A stretch of 64,000 nucleotides of DNA from Frigoribacterium sp. PhB160 (GTDB lineage: Bacteria > Actinomycetota > Actinomycetes > Actinomycetales > Microbacteriaceae), in the NCBI RefSeq assembly GCF_003751785.1, contig NZ_RKIE01000001.1, positions 1,465,564 to 1,529,563 of the forward strand. Direction: 5' to 3'. Both the position numbers and the translations under genes were made by a program. Below, in pieces: positions 53,510-63,681 of the stretch (within the stretch, counting starts at the first letter, position 1; each line of letters opens with the position of its first letter). The notes below the pieces were generated by a model. The model made no database searches and was not told where the DNA came from. It worked only from the letters and a program-made list of their open reading frames with translations.

Positions 53510-56182
53510 ATGAAGACCGCTGAGATCCGCCGCCGCTGGCTCGACTACTTCGGCGACCGAGGCCACACCGTGGTCCCGTCCGCCTCGCTGGTGAGCGACG
53601 ACCCGTCGCTGCTCTTCACCGTGGCCGGCATGGTCCCGTTCATCCCGTACCTCACCGGTCTCGTGCCGACGCCGTACCACCGGGCGACGAGCGTGCAGAA
53701 GTGCATCCGCACGAACGACATCGAAGAAGTGGGCAAGACCCCGCGCCACGGCACGTTCTTCCAGATGAACGGCAACTTCTCGTTCGGCGACTACTTCAAG
53801 GAGGGGGCGATCGGCTACGCCTGGGAGCTCCTGACCTCGAGCGAGGAGTCCGGCGGCCTCGGCTTCTCTCCCGACGACCTCTGGGTCACCGTCTACGAGG
53901 AGGACGACGAGGCGATCGAGCTCTGGAAGAAGGTCGCGGGCCTGCCCGACGAGCGCATCCAGCGCCTCGGCAAGGAGTCCAACTACTGGCACACGGGTCA
54001 GCCCGGCCCGGCAGGGCCCTGCTCGGAGATCTTCTTCGACCGCGGTCCGGCCTACGGCGTCGACGGCGGCCCCGCCACGGACGACGACCGCTACGTCGAG
54101 ATCTGGAACCTCGTGTTCATGCAGTACCAGATCGAGAACGTGCGGTCGAAGGTCGACTTCGACATCGTCCGCGAGCTGCCGAACAAGAACATCGACACCG
54201 GCATGGGCCTCGAGCGCGTGGCGTTCCTCAAGCAGGGCGTCGACAACATGTACGAGATCGACCAGGTCAGGCCCGTGCTCGACGCCGCGGCGGAGCTGTC
54301 GGGTCGCCGCTACGGCGCCGTGCACGACGACGACGTCCGCATGCGCGTCATCGCCGACCACGTCCGCAGCGCGCTCATGCTCATGTCGGACGGGGTCCGA
54401 CCGTCGAACGAGGGCCGCGGGTACATCCTGCGCCGCCTGCTCCGCCGGTCGATCCGTTCCATGCGGCTGCTCGGCGTCGAGGGCCCCACCTTCGCCACGC
54501 TGTTCGCGGCGTCCCGTGACGCCATGAAGGCCGCCTACCCCGAGGTCCAGGCCGACTACGACCGCATCTCGCGCCTGGCCCTCGCCGAGGAGGAGACCTT
54601 CCTCCGCACCCTCGCGGCGGGCACCGACATCCTCGACGTCGCCGTGGGCGACACGAAGCGCCGGGCCGGCGAGGGCGTCGCGCCCCGGCTGGCCGGCGAC
54701 ACCGCCTTCCTGCTGCACGACACCTTCGGATTCCCGATCGACCTCACCCTCGAGATCGCGGAGGAGAGCGGCCTCAGCGTCGACCGCGAGGCGTTCGACC
54801 GCCTGATGGGCGAACAGCGGGCCCGCGCCAAGGCCGACGCCAAGTCGCGCAAGGTCGCCCTGGCCGACCTCAGCGTCTACAGCGCGTTCCGCGCCCACGG
54901 CGAGACGGTCTTCACGGGCTACGACATGCTCGACACCGACTCCACCGTGCTCGGGCTGATCGTCGACGGCGAGTCCGTCGACCGGGCCGTGGCGGGCGAC
55001 ATCGCCGAGGTGATCCTCGCCGAGACCTCGCTGTACGCCGAGTCCGGCGGGCAGGAGGCCGACGCCGGCAGCATCGTCGGCACCGGGTTCGACCTCGAGG
55101 TGCTCGACGTCCAGAAGCCCGTCAAGGGCCTCGTGAGCCACCGCGTGCAGGTGCGGTCGGGCGAGGTGGGCGTCGGCGACGCCGCCACGAGCGTCGTCGA
55201 CCCGGCCTGGCGCCGCGGCGCGACCCAGGCCCACTCGGCCACCCACCTGATCCACGCGGCGCTGCGCGAGGTGCTCGGGCAGGAGGCCCACCAGGCCGGC
55301 TCGTACAACAAGGCCGGCTACATGCGCCTGGACTTCAGCTGGAGCCAGCCCCTCAGCGCCGCCACGCGCACCGAGATCGAGGAGGTCGCCAACGGCGCGA
55401 TCCGCGACGACCTCGAGGTCGTGACGCGCGAGCTCCCCCTCGACGAGGCCCGGTCGATGGGCGCCATGGCCCTCTTCGGCGAGAAGTACGGCGAGACCGT
55501 CCGCATGGTCGACATCGGCGGCCCGTGGTCGCGCGAGCTCTGCGCCGGCACCCACGTCGCGACGAGCGCGCAGGTCGGCATCATCAACCTCGTCAGCGAG
55601 GCCTCGGTCGGCTCGACCAACCGTCGCGTCGAGTCCCTGGTCGGGCTGGACGCCTTCCGCGACTTCGCGGCCGAGCGGGCGATCGTCTCGCAGCTGACCT
55701 CGTCGCTGAAGACCCCGCGCGAGCAGCTGCCCGAGCGCATCGGCGACCTCGTCTCGAGCCTCAAGGCGGCGGAGAAGCGAATCGCCGAGTTCGAGTCGGC
55801 GCAGCTCGCCACCCGGGTGCCGGCCCTGGTCGAGAAGGCGGCCTCGGTGGGCGACCTGACCGTGGTGGCCGAGTCCGTCGGCTCCGTGAAGTCGACGGAC
55901 GACCTCCGCTCCCTCGTGACGAGCGTCCGGGAGCGCCTCGGCGCGAGCTCGGCCTCGGTCGTGGCCCTCGCCGCCGACGTCGCGGGCAAGCCCGCCGTCA
56001 TCGTCGCGACCACCGACGCTGCCCGCCGACACGGCGTCAAGGCCGGCCAGCTGGCGCGAGGCGCCGCGGGCGTGCTCGGCGGCGGCGGCGGCGGCAAGGA
56101 CGACCTGGCCCAGGGCGGCGGGTCCGACGTGTCGGCCGTCCCGGCCGCTCTCGCCGGCATCGTCGCCGCCCTGCGCGGCTAG
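53510..56182 (+). CDS. alaS: Alanyl-tRNA synthetase
   Basis: 890-residue class II synthetase. The catalytic N-terminal domain begins EIRRRWLDYFGDRGHTVVPS (residues 4-23) and includes MVPFIPYLTG and RHGTFFQMNGNFSFGDYFK. The editing domain has the zinc-binding HSATHLIHAAL and CAGTHVATS. The C-terminal C-Ala domain (GGGGGGKDDLAQGGG glycine-rich loop) is present. The ATG has a GGGAGAA site. It heads the alaS-ruvX-mltG run. Confidence 0.97.
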   Translation: MKTAEIRRRWLDYFGDRGHTVVPSASLVSDDPSLLFTVAGMVPFIPYLTGLVPTPYHRATSVQKCIRTNDIEEVGKTPRHGTFFQMNGNFSFGDYFKEGAIGYAWELLTSSEESGGLGFSPDDLWVTVYEEDDEAIELWKKVAGLPDERIQRLGKESNYWHTGQPGPAGPCSEIFFDRGPAYGVDGGPATDDDRYVEIWNLVFMQYQIENVRSKVDFDIVRELPNKNIDTGMGLERVAFLKQGVDNMYEIDQVRPVLDAAAELSGRRYGAVHDDDVRMRVIADHVRSALMLMSDGVRPSNEGRGYILRRLLRRSIRSMRLLGVEGPTFATLFAASRDAMKAAYPEVQADYDRISRLALAEEETFLRTLAAGTDILDVAVGDTKRRAGEGVAPRLAGDTAFLLHDTFGFPIDLTLEIAEESGLSVDREAFDRLMGEQRARAKADAKSRKVALADLSVYSAFRAHGETVFTGYDMLDTDSTVLGLIVDGESVDRAVAGDIAEVILAETSLYAESGGQEADAGSIVGTGFDLEVLDVQKPVKGLVSHRVQVRSGEVGVGDAATSVVDPAWRRGATQAHSATHLIHAALREVLGQEAHQAGSYNKAGYMRLDFSWSQPLSAATRTEIEEVANGAIRDDLEVVTRELPLDEARSMGAMALFGEKYGETVRMVDIGGPWSRELCAGTHVATSAQVGIINLVSEASVGSTNRRVESLVGLDAFRDFAAERAIVSQLTSSLKTPREQLPERIGDLVSSLKAAEKRIAEFESAQLATRVPALVEKAASVGDLTVVAESVGSVKSTDDLRSLVTSVRERLGASSASVVALAADVAGKPAVIVATTDAARRHGVKAGQLARGAAGVLGGGGGGKDDLAQGGGSDVSAVPAALAGIVAALRG

Positions 56183-56190
56183 GGCCGACG

Positions 56191-56700
56191 GTGCGTCGTG
56201 GCGTCCGTCTCGGCGTCGACGTGGGCAAGGCCCGCGTCGGCGTCGCCCGCACCGACCCCGACGGCCTGATCGCCACCCCGGTCGAGACCGTGGCCCGCAC
56301 GGCCGACGGCGTCGCCGACGTGGCGGCGATCATCGGGCACGTCGTCGACCTGGCGGTGACCGAGGTGATCGTGGGCCTGCCCCTCTCGTTGTCGGGCGGC
56401 GACACGCCCTCGACGGAGGACGCCCGACGGTTCGCGGCCCTGCTCGCCTCCCGCTCGCCCGTGCCCGTGCGCCTGGTCGACGAGCGCCTCTCGACGGTGA
56501 GCGCGCAGACTGCACTCCGCGCCTCCGGCCGCAAGGGGCGATCACAACGATCCGTCATCGATCAAGTGGCCGCTGTTATCATCGTCCAGCACGCGCTCGA
56601 CCTCGAGCGGTCGAGCGGTCGCCCGCCCGGTCAGCTCGTGGGCGCACCCGGAACCGACGACGGTGACGGAGCCGAACCCGACACCGACGAAAGACGATGA
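56191..56700 (+). CDS. ruvX: Putative pre-16S rRNA nuclease RuvX (YqgF)
   Basis: 169-residue RNase H-like protein implicated in 16S rRNA 5' end maturation. Motifs are LGVDVGKARVGVA (first Asp), VIVGLPLSLSG and LVDERLSTVSAQ, with the last catalytic Asp in SVIDQVAAVIIVQ. The GTG start at 56191 lies eight bases after alaS. The acidic tail (DDGDGAEPDTDE) is variable. It lies three bases before mltG. Confidence 0.92.
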   Translation: MRRGVRLGVDVGKARVGVARTDPDGLIATPVETVARTADGVADVAAIIGHVVDLAVTEVIVGLPLSLSGGDTPSTEDARRFAALLASRSPVPVRLVDERLSTVSAQTALRASGRKGRSQRSVIDQVAAVIIVQHALDLERSSGRPPGQLVGAPGTDDGDGAEPDTDERR

Positions 56701-56703
56701 CTC

Positions 56704-57981
56704 GTGGCCGACGACCCCAACTGGGACGACATCTTCGCGTCCCAGCCCCGCGCTGACGACGACCGACCCCGACGATCGGCCTCCGAGCCCGCCCCGCCCG
56801 CGGCGCCCGAGCCCGCCCCGACCTCTCGGCGGGAGTCCCGCGAGCGAGAGCAGCGCGACCTCCTCGAGCGCGAACGACCCGCCGCCGCCGCGTCCCGCGA
56901 GCCCCGACGCGGTCGTCGCCCGCGACGCGGCACGGTGGTCCTCCTCGCGATCGTGCTCGTCGTGGTCGTGGGCGGCACCGCCGGCGTGGTCGCCGCGTGG
57001 GGGACGGTCCAGCCCCTCGTCGCGAAGCTGCAGGGCGAGCCCGAGCCGGAGGACTTCACGGGCACCGGCAACGGCACCGAGGTCGACTTCGCCATCGCGA
57101 GCGGCGAGAACGGCTCCGACATCGCGACGAACCTGAACGACGCCGGCGTCACGAAGAGCTACCAGGCCGCGTACGCCCTCATGCTCGCCGACGCCACGAT
57201 CACGTTCCAGCCCGGCACCTACAAGCTGCAGCAGGAGATGAGCGCCTCCTCCGCGCTGAGCGCCCTGCAGGACGGCAGCAACCGCATCACCGACCGCCTC
57301 GTCGTCCCCGAGGGCACCGCCGCGGTCGACGTGTACCAGTCGCTCGCCGACGCCACCGGCATCCCCCTCGCCGACGTCCAGGCCGCCGCGGCCGACCACG
57401 CCTCCTACGGGCTGCCCGCCGAGGCCACGAGCCTCGAGGGGTGGCTCTTCCCCGCCACCTACGAGCTCGACCCCGGCAAGGACGCGCGTGGCTACCTGCA
57501 GCAGATGGTCGACACGATGAAGGAGCGCCTCACGACGGCCGGCGTCCAGCCCGCCGACTACCAGCGCGTCATCGTGTTCGCCTCGCTGATCCAGCGCGAG
57601 GCGGGCCTCGCCGACGACTACCCGAAGGTCGCCCGGGTCTTCCAGAACCGGCTCGACGACGGCATGCTCCTGCAGTCGGACGCGACCGTGGCCTACGGCA
57701 CCGGCAACACCCACCGGGTCACCACGACCGACGAGGAGCGCGGCGACGCCTCCAACCCCTACAACACGTACCAGCACCTCGGCCTCCCGGTCGGACCGAT
57801 CTCGAACCCCGGCGACCTGGCGATCAACGCCGCCGTCGCCCCGGCCGACGGCACGTGGCTCTACTTCGTCACGACGAACCTCGACACGGGCGAGACCACG
57901 TTCTCGACGACGCTCGCCGAGCACGAGGCCGCCGTGCGCGTCTGGCAGGCCTGGATGCGCGAGCACCCCGAGTACCAGTAG
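56704..57981 (+). CDS. mltG: Endolytic peptidoglycan transglycosylase MltG
   Basis: 425-residue single-span membrane protein. A 75-residue charged cytoplasmic tail precedes the helix [19 protein letters not shown]; the external part has a LysM-like subdomain ([17 protein letters not shown]) and the YceG catalytic domain with the conserved Glu in ASLIQREAG and the later [20 protein letters not shown] (in pieces). It trims nascent glycan strands. The GTG follows ruvX by three bases. aroE, the usual next gene in actinobacteria, is missing. Confidence 0.94.
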   Translation: MADDPNWDDIFASQPRADDDRPRRSASEPAPPAAPEPAPTSRRESREREQRDLLERERPAAAASREPRRGRRPRRGTVVLLAIVLVVVVGGTAGVVAAWGTVQPLVAKLQGEPEPEDFTGTGNGTEVDFAIASGENGSDIATNLNDAGVTKSYQAAYALMLADATITFQPGTYKLQQEMSASSALSALQDGSNRITDRLVVPEGTAAVDVYQSLADATGIPLADVQAAAADHASYGLPAEATSLEGWLFPATYELDPGKDARGYLQQMVDTMKERLTTAGVQPADYQRVIVFASLIQREAGLADDYPKVARVFQNRLDDGMLLQSDATVAYGTGNTHRVTTTDEERGDASNPYNTYQHLGLPVGPISNPGDLAINAAVAPADGTWLYFVTTNLDTGETTFSTTLAEHEAAVRVWQAWMREHPEYQ

Positions 57982-58027
57982 GCGGGGCCGCGCGGCGGCC
58001 GACGCGGCCTGTGGGAGGATTGTCCCC

Positions 58028-59233
58028 ATGCTTCGTTGGTTGACCGCAGGGGAATCTCACGGCCCCGAGCTCATCGCCGTCCTCGAGGGGCTGCCCGCGG
58101 GCGTGCCCGTGTCGCTCGACGGCGTCCGCGCCGACCTGGCCCGTCGCAAGCTCGGCTACGGCCGCGGCTCGCGGATGAAGTTCGAGGAGGACGAGCTGGC
58201 CTTCTCCGGCGGCGTCCGGCACGGCCTGACCATGGGCGGCCCGATCGCCCTCCGGGTCGGCAACACCGAGTGGCCGAAGTGGGCCGAGGTGATGAGCGCC
58301 GAGCCGGTCGAGGTGAGCGACGCCTCCCGCGGTCGCAGCGCCCCGCTGACCCGGCCCCGTCCCGGCCACGCCGACCTCGTGGGCATGCAGAAGTACGGCT
58401 TCGACGAGGCACGGCCCGTCCTCGAGCGGGCCAGCGCCCGCGAGACCGCGGCGCGCGTCGCCCTCGGCGCCGTGGCCCGCGCCTTCTTGTCCGGGCTCGG
58501 CGTCGAGCTCGTCAGCCACACCCTCGCGATCGGCCCGGTCCGCGTCCCCGAGGGCAGCCCCGTCCCCGAGCCGACCGACGTCGACCGGCTCGACGCCGAC
58601 CCGCTCCGCTGCCTCGACGAGGTCACCTCGGCCCTGATGGTCGCCGAGGTCGACTCCGCCAAGAAGGAGGGCGACACGCTCGGCGGCGTCGTCGAGGTGC
58701 TCGCGTACGGCGTGCCGCCCGGCCTCGGCTCCCACGTGCACTGGGACCGCCGCCTCGACTCCAAGCTCGCCGCCGCCCTCATGGGCATCCAGGCGATCAA
58801 GGGGGTCGAGGTGGGCGACGGCTTCGAGACGACGCGCCGCCGCGGCTCCGTCGCCCACGACGAGCTGCGCCGCACCGGCGGCCTCATCTCCCGCGACACC
58901 GACCGGGCCGGGGGCACGGAGGGCGGCATGAGCACCGGGACGGTCCTCCGGGTCCGGGCCGGCATGAAGCCCATCGCCACCGTGCCGCACGCCCTCGCGA
59001 CCGTCGACGTCGTGACCGGCGACGAGAGCAAGGCCCACCACCAGCGTTCCGACGTCTGCGCCGTCCCGGCCGCCGGCGTCGTCGCCGAGGCCATGGTGGC
59101 CCTCGTCCTCGCCGACGCGATGCTCGAGAAGTTCGGCGGCGACTCCCTGCCCGAGACGGCCCGCAACCTCCGCTCGTACCTCGACGCCATCCCCGAGGGC
59201 CTCCGCACGCAGTCGGCCACCGCCGGGTCGTGA
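58028..59233 (+). CDS. aroC: Chorismate synthase
   Basis: 401-residue FMN-dependent enzyme making chorismate from EPSP. Signatures are [20 protein letters not shown] (in pieces), [19 protein letters not shown] and [16 protein letters not shown]. The ATG starts 46 bases after mltG. The stop overlaps aroK by four bases. Confidence 0.97.
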   Translation: MLRWLTAGESHGPELIAVLEGLPAGVPVSLDGVRADLARRKLGYGRGSRMKFEEDELAFSGGVRHGLTMGGPIALRVGNTEWPKWAEVMSAEPVEVSDASRGRSAPLTRPRPGHADLVGMQKYGFDEARPVLERASARETAARVALGAVARAFLSGLGVELVSHTLAIGPVRVPEGSPVPEPTDVDRLDADPLRCLDEVTSALMVAEVDSAKKEGDTLGGVVEVLAYGVPPGLGSHVHWDRRLDSKLAAALMGIQAIKGVEVGDGFETTRRRGSVAHDELRRTGGLISRDTDRAGGTEGGMSTGTVLRVRAGMKPIATVPHALATVDVVTGDESKAHHQRSDVCAVPAAGVVAEAMVALVLADAMLEKFGGDSLPETARNLRSYLDAIPEGLRTQSATAGS

Positions 59234-59826
59234 CCAGGCCCACGCCCCCCGCGGGCGGCGGCCACGCCCGCGACGGCGGCCGGACCGACGTCGTCGGCTC
59301 CGAGCTGCCCCTCCCGGTGGCGCTCATCGGTCCGATGGGTGCCGGCAAGTCGAGCATCGGAGGCAAGCTGGCCCGGCGCCTCCGCGTGGCGTTCGTCGAC
59401 AGCGACCGCGCGCTCGTGCGGGAGCACGGTCCCATCGCGGGCCTCTTCGAGCAGCACGGCGAGCCGCACTTCCGCCGCCTCGAGCGCGAGGTGGTCGCCG
59501 AGTCCCTCCGGTCGCCCGGCGTCGTCTCGCTCGGCGGCGGCGCCGTGCTCGACCCCGCGACGCGCGACCTGTTGCGCGGCGTCCGCGTCGTGCTGCTGAC
59601 CGTGACCCCCGAGGCCGTGGAGGCGCGGCTCGACGGCACGACCCGCCCGCTCCTGCAGACCGGCGGCCTGGCCGCCTGGCGGCGCATCGCCGCCGAGCGC
59701 GACCCCGTGTACCGCGACCTCGCGCACCTCGTGCTCGACACGTCGTCACGCCCCGTCTCGACCGTGGTCGACGACGTGGTGGCGTGGCTGGCCGAGGGAG
59801 CGCCGGGCGCCCCGCCCGTGCCCTGA
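59230..59826 (+). CDS. aroK: Shikimate kinase
   Basis: 198-residue P-loop kinase that phosphorylates shikimate. Walker A is GPMGAGKSS at about residues 37-45, the acidic motif VDSDRALV, the shikimate-binding FRRLEREV and the Gly-Gly-Gly loop LGGGAVLD; the lid is TTRPLL. The GTG overlaps aroC and adds a 30-residue Gly/Pro-rich tail that typical AroK proteins lack. It is coupled with aroC and followed by aroB. Confidence 0.94.
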   Translation: MTRPTPPAGGGHARDGGRTDVVGSELPLPVALIGPMGAGKSSIGGKLARRLRVAFVDSDRALVREHGPIAGLFEQHGEPHFRRLEREVVAESLRSPGVVSLGGGAVLDPATRDLLRGVRVVLLTVTPEAVEARLDGTTRPLLQTGGLAAWRRIAAERDPVYRDLAHLVLDTSSRPVSTVVDDVVAWLAEGAPGAPPVP

Positions 59827-59877
59827 CCGACCGACCCCGACCCCGACCGTCCCCGATCCCGCCCGAGAGGCAGACCC

Positions 59878-60966
59878 ATGAGCGACCCGATCGAGACCAC
59901 CACCATCCGCGTCGAGGGCGCGGCGCCCTACGACGTGGTCGTCGGCCGCGGGCTCTCCGACCGCGTCGCGGCCGCCCTCGACCCCCGCACGGCGAAGGTC
60001 CTGATCGTCCACGCGCCGACCCTCGGCCGCAAGGCGAACGCCCTGCGGGAGTCGTTGCTCGACGCCGGCTACCAGGCCCTCATCGCCGAGGTGCCGGACG
60101 CGGAGGACGCCAAGCGGGTCGAGGTCGCCGCGTTCTGCTGGCAGATCCTCGGGCAGGCCGACTTCAGCCGCACCGACGCCGTCGTCGGCCTCGGCGGGGG
60201 AGCGGTGACCGACCTCGCGGGCTTCGTCGCCGCCACCTGGCTCCGCGGCGTCCAGCTCGTCCAGGTGCCGACGACCGTGCTCGGCATGGTCGACGCCAGC
60301 GTCGGCGGCAAGACGGGCATCAACACGGCCGAGGGCAAGAACCTGGTCGGCGCCTTCCACGCGCCCGTCGCGGTGGTCGCCGACCTCGACATGCTCGACA
60401 CGCTGAGCCGCAACGAGATCCTCGCCGGGTTCGCCGAGGTCGTGAAGGCGGGGTTCATCGCCGAGCCCGAGATCCTCGACATCGTCGAGGCCGACGTCGA
60501 CCGGGCGGTCGACCCGACGACGCCCGAGTTCCGCCGCGTGGTCGAGCTGGCCGTCGCGCTCAAGGCGCGCGTGGTGGGGGAGGACTTCACCGAGCAGGGC
60601 CTCCGCGAGATCCTGAACTACGGACACACGCTGGGCCACGCCGTCGAGCACGCCGAGCGCTACCAGTGGCGCCACGGCGCCGCCGTCTCGGTCGGCATGG
60701 TCTTCGCCGCCGAGCTGGCGCGGCTGAGCGGGCGCCTCGGCGACGAGGCCGTCGACCGCCACCGGCGCATCCTCGAGTCGCTGACCCTGCCCACGTCGTA
60801 CCCGCTCGGCCGGTGGAGCACCCTGCTGGCCACCATGCAGCGCGACAAGAAGGCGCGCGCGGGCATGCTGCGCTTCATCGTGCTCGACGACATCGGCAAG
60901 CCGACCGTGCTGACGGGGCCCGACCAGAGCCTCCTCTTCGCGGCGTACCAGGAGATCGGCTCCTAG
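59878..60966 (+). CDS. aroB: 3-dehydroquinate synthase
   Basis: 362-residue NAD- and metal-dependent enzyme, second step of the shikimate pathway. Signatures are [21 protein letters not shown] (in pieces), [12 protein letters not shown], and metal ligands in FAEVVKAGF and [11 protein letters not shown]. The ATG has a GAGAGG site. It is third in the aroC-aroK-aroB run. Confidence 0.97.
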   Translation: MSDPIETTTIRVEGAAPYDVVVGRGLSDRVAAALDPRTAKVLIVHAPTLGRKANALRESLLDAGYQALIAEVPDAEDAKRVEVAAFCWQILGQADFSRTDAVVGLGGGAVTDLAGFVAATWLRGVQLVQVPTTVLGMVDASVGGKTGINTAEGKNLVGAFHAPVAVVADLDMLDTLSRNEILAGFAEVVKAGFIAEPEILDIVEADVDRAVDPTTPEFRRVVELAVALKARVVGEDFTEQGLREILNYGHTLGHAVEHAERYQWRHGAAVSVGMVFAAELARLSGRLGDEAVDRHRRILESLTLPTSYPLGRWSTLLATMQRDKKARAGMLRFIVLDDIGKPTVLTGPDQSLLFAAYQEIGS

Positions 60967-60985
60967 AGGCGCTCGCACCGTCCGG

Positions 60986-60991
60986 TAGACT
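60986..60991 (+). promoter_or_regulatory. Possible -10 element for efp-nusB
   Basis: TAGACT lies 58 bases before the efp ATG in the 83-base gap after aroB. No clear -35. Confidence 0.35.
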
Positions 60992-61049
60992 CTGTCGGCG
61001 GTCGACCACGGCCCACCTCCCCCCAGAACCCGGAACGGATCCCGCACGC

Positions 61050-61613
61050 ATGGCGACCACCAACGACATCAAGAACGGCGCTGTCCTCAACCTCGACGGC
61101 CAGCTCTGGAACGTGATCGAGTTCCAGCACGTGAAGCCGGGCAAGGGTGGCGCGTTCGTCCGCACGAAGATGAAGAACGTCATGTCGGGCAAGGTCGTCG
61201 ACAAGACGTTCAACGCCGGCACGAAGATCGACTTCGCGAACGTCGACCGCCGCGAGTACACCTACCTCTACGCCGAGGCCGACGGGTACGTCTTCATGGA
61301 CACCTCCGACTACGACCAGATCAACGTGCCCGCCACGATCGTCGGCGACGCCAAGAACTTCATGCTCGAGAACCAGAACGTGCAGATGGCGCTCCACGAC
61401 GGCACGCCGCTCTACATCGAGCTGCCCGCCTCCGTCGTGCTCGAGGTCACCTACACCGAGCCCGGTCTCCAGGGAGACCGATCGACCGGCGGCACGAAGG
61501 CCGCGACCGTCGAGACCGGCTACGAGATCCAGGTGCCGCTCTTCCTCGAGACCGGCACGAAGGTCAAGGTCGACACGCGCGACGGCGGCTACCTCGGCCG
61601 CGTCAACGACTAG
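61050..61613 (+). CDS. efp: Elongation factor P
   Basis: 187-residue translation factor that rescues ribosomes stalled at polyproline. The KOW-like domain I carries the tip motif [10 protein letters not shown], with an unmodified-type Lys as in other actinobacteria; two OB domains follow, ending [18 protein letters not shown]. The ATG was chosen at [12 protein letters not shown], the conserved start. nusB follows after 21 bases. Confidence 0.97.
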   Translation: MATTNDIKNGAVLNLDGQLWNVIEFQHVKPGKGGAFVRTKMKNVMSGKVVDKTFNAGTKIDFANVDRREYTYLYAEADGYVFMDTSDYDQINVPATIVGDAKNFMLENQNVQMALHDGTPLYIELPASVVLEVTYTEPGLQGDRSTGGTKAATVETGYEIQVPLFLETGTKVKVDTRDGGYLGRVND

Positions 61614-61634
61614 CCGACAGGCCGTACAGCCCCT

Positions 61635-62045
61635 GTGAGCGCACGCACCAAGGCGCGCAAGCGCGCCCTCGACATCCTCTACGTGGCGGACGTCCGCCAG
61701 ATCAGCATCGTCGACGCCCTCGTGGCCGAGACGACCCGGGCCATGGCCGAGCCCGAGCGCGCCTCGAGCTGGGGCTACGCCCGAGAGCTCGTCCAGGGCG
61801 TCGTCGACCACCGTCCCGAGATCGACGAGCTCATCGAGACGTACTCGCAGGGCTGGTCGCTCGCGCGGATGCCGATCCTCGACCGCGGCCTGCTCCGCAT
61901 CGCGATCTTCGAGCTGCTGCACGCCGACGACATCCCCGACCACGTCGCCATCAGCGAGGCCGTCGAGCTGGCGGAGTCGCTCAGCACCGACGACTCGGCG
62001 ACGTTCGTGAACGGCCTGCTGGGCCGCATCGCGGCCAGCCGCTAG
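61635..62045 (+). CDS. nusB: Transcription antitermination factor NusB
   Basis: 136-residue all-helical RNA-binding protein of rRNA antitermination complexes. The start SARTKARKRALDILYVADV is the arginine-rich boxA-binding region; DRGLLRIAIFELL and VAISEAVELAESLS are typical. The GTG lacks a strong ribosome site. The TAGGCT of the pyr promoter overlaps its stop codon. Confidence 0.95.
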   Translation: MSARTKARKRALDILYVADVRQISIVDALVAETTRAMAEPERASSWGYARELVQGVVDHRPEIDELIETYSQGWSLARMPILDRGLLRIAIFELLHADDIPDHVAISEAVELAESLSTDDSATFVNGLLGRIAASR

Positions 62046-62048
62046 GCT
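62043..62048 (+). promoter_or_regulatory. -10 element of the pyr operon
   Basis: TAGGCT overlaps the nusB stop and would give a leader of about 85 bases ahead of pyrR, containing the PyrR-binding structure. Confidence 0.45.
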
Positions 62049-62100
62049 GGCCCGAGCGCGCGGCCGGCCCCGTCGACCCGCGCCCGACACACTCCGACAT

Positions 62101-62137
62101 CCTTTAAGTTCCGTCCCGAGAGGCGGGGAAGGAGGTC
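62101..62137 (+). promoter_or_regulatory. PyrR-binding RNA loop overlapping the pyrR ribosome-binding site
   Basis: The leader reads CCTTTAAG, then an upper stem CGTC/GGCG (62112-62115 with 62122-62125) closing the hexaloop CCGAGA, then GGGAAGG. This matches the known PyrR-binding loop of Bacillus pyr leaders (CTTTAA, stem with a U-G pair, loop CAGAGA, GAGAAGG). The lower stem CCTT/AAGG uses bases of the Shine-Dalgarno sequence AAGGAGGT at 62129-62136. PyrR bound to UMP would therefore hide the ribosome site, the translational mechanism described for mycobacteria. Confidence 0.8.
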
Positions 62138-62140
62138 CGA

Positions 62141-62728
62141 TTGAGCACCCGTACCGTGCTGAGTCAGGCTGACATCACGCGCGCCCTGACGCGCATCGCC
62201 CACGAGATCCTCGAGTCGAACCGGGGCCCCGACGGGCTCGTGGTCCTCGGCGTCCCGACCCGCGGCGTCGTCCTCGCCGACCGTCTCGGCGCCTCCCTGT
62301 CGTCCTTCTCCGGCGTGCCGGTGCCCGTGGGGGCGGTCGACGTGACGATGTACCGCGACGACCTGCGGCGCAACCCGACGAGGGCGAGCCAGCCGACGAG
62401 CCTGCCGGCCGCCGGCATCGACGGGGCGACCGTCGTGCTCGTCGACGACGTCCTCTACTCCGGCCGCACCGTCCGGGCCGCGCTCGACGCCCTGAGCTCG
62501 CTCGGGCGGCCGCGCGCCGTCCGCCTCGCGGTGCTCGTCGACCGGGGCCACCGCGAGCTGCCGATCCGGGCCGACTTCGTCGGCAAGAACCTCCCGACCT
62601 CGACCGCCGAGCGCATCTTCGTGCGCCTCGCCGAGGTCGACGGCGACGAGCTGGTGGCCATCGAAGGAGGCGCGGGCGACGACGAGCGCCCCGCCGCCGC
62701 CGCCGAGACGGGTGGTGCGCCCTCGTGA
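62141..62728 (+). CDS. pyrR: PyrR: pyr operon regulator / uracil phosphoribosyltransferase
   Basis: 195-residue phosphoribosyltransferase-fold protein that senses UMP and binds pyr mRNA. The PRPP loop is [20 protein letters not shown] (residues about 90-109); [17 protein letters not shown] and [10 protein letters not shown] are family signatures. The start is TTG at 62141, compensated by a near-perfect Shine-Dalgarno sequence five bases upstream; the protein begins [21 protein letters not shown]. The C-terminal tail is Ala/Gly-rich. It overlaps pyrB by four bases, so it controls its own operon. Confidence 0.94.
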   Translation: MSTRTVLSQADITRALTRIAHEILESNRGPDGLVVLGVPTRGVVLADRLGASLSSFSGVPVPVGAVDVTMYRDDLRRNPTRASQPTSLPAAGIDGATVVLVDDVLYSGRTVRAALDALSSLGRPRAVRLAVLVDRGHRELPIRADFVGKNLPTSTAERIFVRLAEVDGDELVAIEGGAGDDERPAAAAETGGAPS

Positions 62729-63681
62729 GGCACCTGCTCAGCACGGCCGACCTCAGCCGCGACGACGCCCTCCGGGTGCTCGACGTCTCGGAGGACATGG
62801 CCGACGTCGCCACCCGCCAGGTGAAGAAGCTGCCCACCCTGCGCGGCACGACCGTCGTCAACCTCTTCTACGAGGACAGCACCCGCACGCGCATCTCGTT
62901 CGAGGCCGCCGCCAAGCGCCTCAGCGCCGACGTCATCAACTTCGCGGCGAAGGGCTCGAGCGTCTCCAAGGGCGAGTCCCTGAAGGACACGGCCCAGACG
63001 CTGGCCGCGATGGGCGCCGACGGCATCGTCATCCGTCATCCGTCCTCCGGCGCGCCGCGCGTCCTCGCCGACAGCGGCTGGGTCGAGGCGGGCATCGTCA
63101 ACGCGGGCGACGGCACGCACGAGCACCCGACGCAGGCCCTCCTCGACGCCTTCACCATGCGGCGCCGCGTCCACGGCGCCGCCAGCCGCGGCCGTGACCT
63201 CGACGGGCTCGAGGTCATGATCGTCGGCGACATCCTGCACTCCCGCGTCGCGCGGTCGAACGCGTGGCTGCTGCGGACGCTGGGGGCGCGCGTGACGGTG
63301 GTCGCGCCTCCCACGCTCCTGCCGGTCGACCTGAGCCGCCTCGGCGTCGCCGTGCGCTACGACCTCGACGACGCCATCCGCGAGGTGCGGCCCGACGTCG
63401 TGATGATGCTCCGCATCCAGCAGGAGCGCATGAACGAGGCCTTCTTCCCGAACGCCCGCGAGTACGCCGGGTCGTGGGGCCTCGGCGCCGCCCGATTCGC
63501 GTCGCTGCCGCCCGAGACGATCGTCATGCACCCGGGGCCGATGAACCGCGGCCTCGAGATCAGCGACGAGGCGGCCGACTCGCCCCGCTCGACCGTCCGC
63601 GACCAGGTGTCCAACGGCGTCGCCGTGCGGATGGCCGTCCTCTACCTCACACTCGCCGGCGACCGGGAGGACTCCCTGTGA
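62725..63681 (+). CDS. pyrB: Aspartate carbamoyltransferase catalytic subunit
   Basis: 318-residue ATCase that makes carbamoyl-aspartate. Carbamoyl-phosphate loop [12 protein letters not shown], active-site [10 protein letters not shown], aspartate-side [11 protein letters not shown]. No pyrI regulatory gene follows. The GTG overlaps the pyrR stop, the stop overlaps pyrC; the three are translationally coupled. Confidence 0.97.
   Translation: MRHLLSTADLSRDDALRVLDVSEDMADVATRQVKKLPTLRGTTVVNLFYEDSTRTRISFEAAAKRLSADVINFAAKGSSVSKGESLKDTAQTLAAMGADGIVIRHPSSGAPRVLADSGWVEAGIVNAGDGTHEHPTQALLDAFTMRRRVHGAASRGRDLDGLEVMIVGDILHSRVARSNAWLLRTLGARVTVVAPPTLLPVDLSRLGVAVRYDLDDAIREVRPDVVMMLRIQQERMNEAFFPNAREYAGSWGLGAARFASLPPETIVMHPGPMNRGLEISDEAADSPRSTVRDQVSNGVAVRMAVLYLTLAGDREDSL

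Noticed and set aside
52157-56032. Open frame of 1291 codons antisense to rpsD and alaS
   Set aside because: Antisense shadow of well-identified genes with strong codon bias; no recognisable domains.
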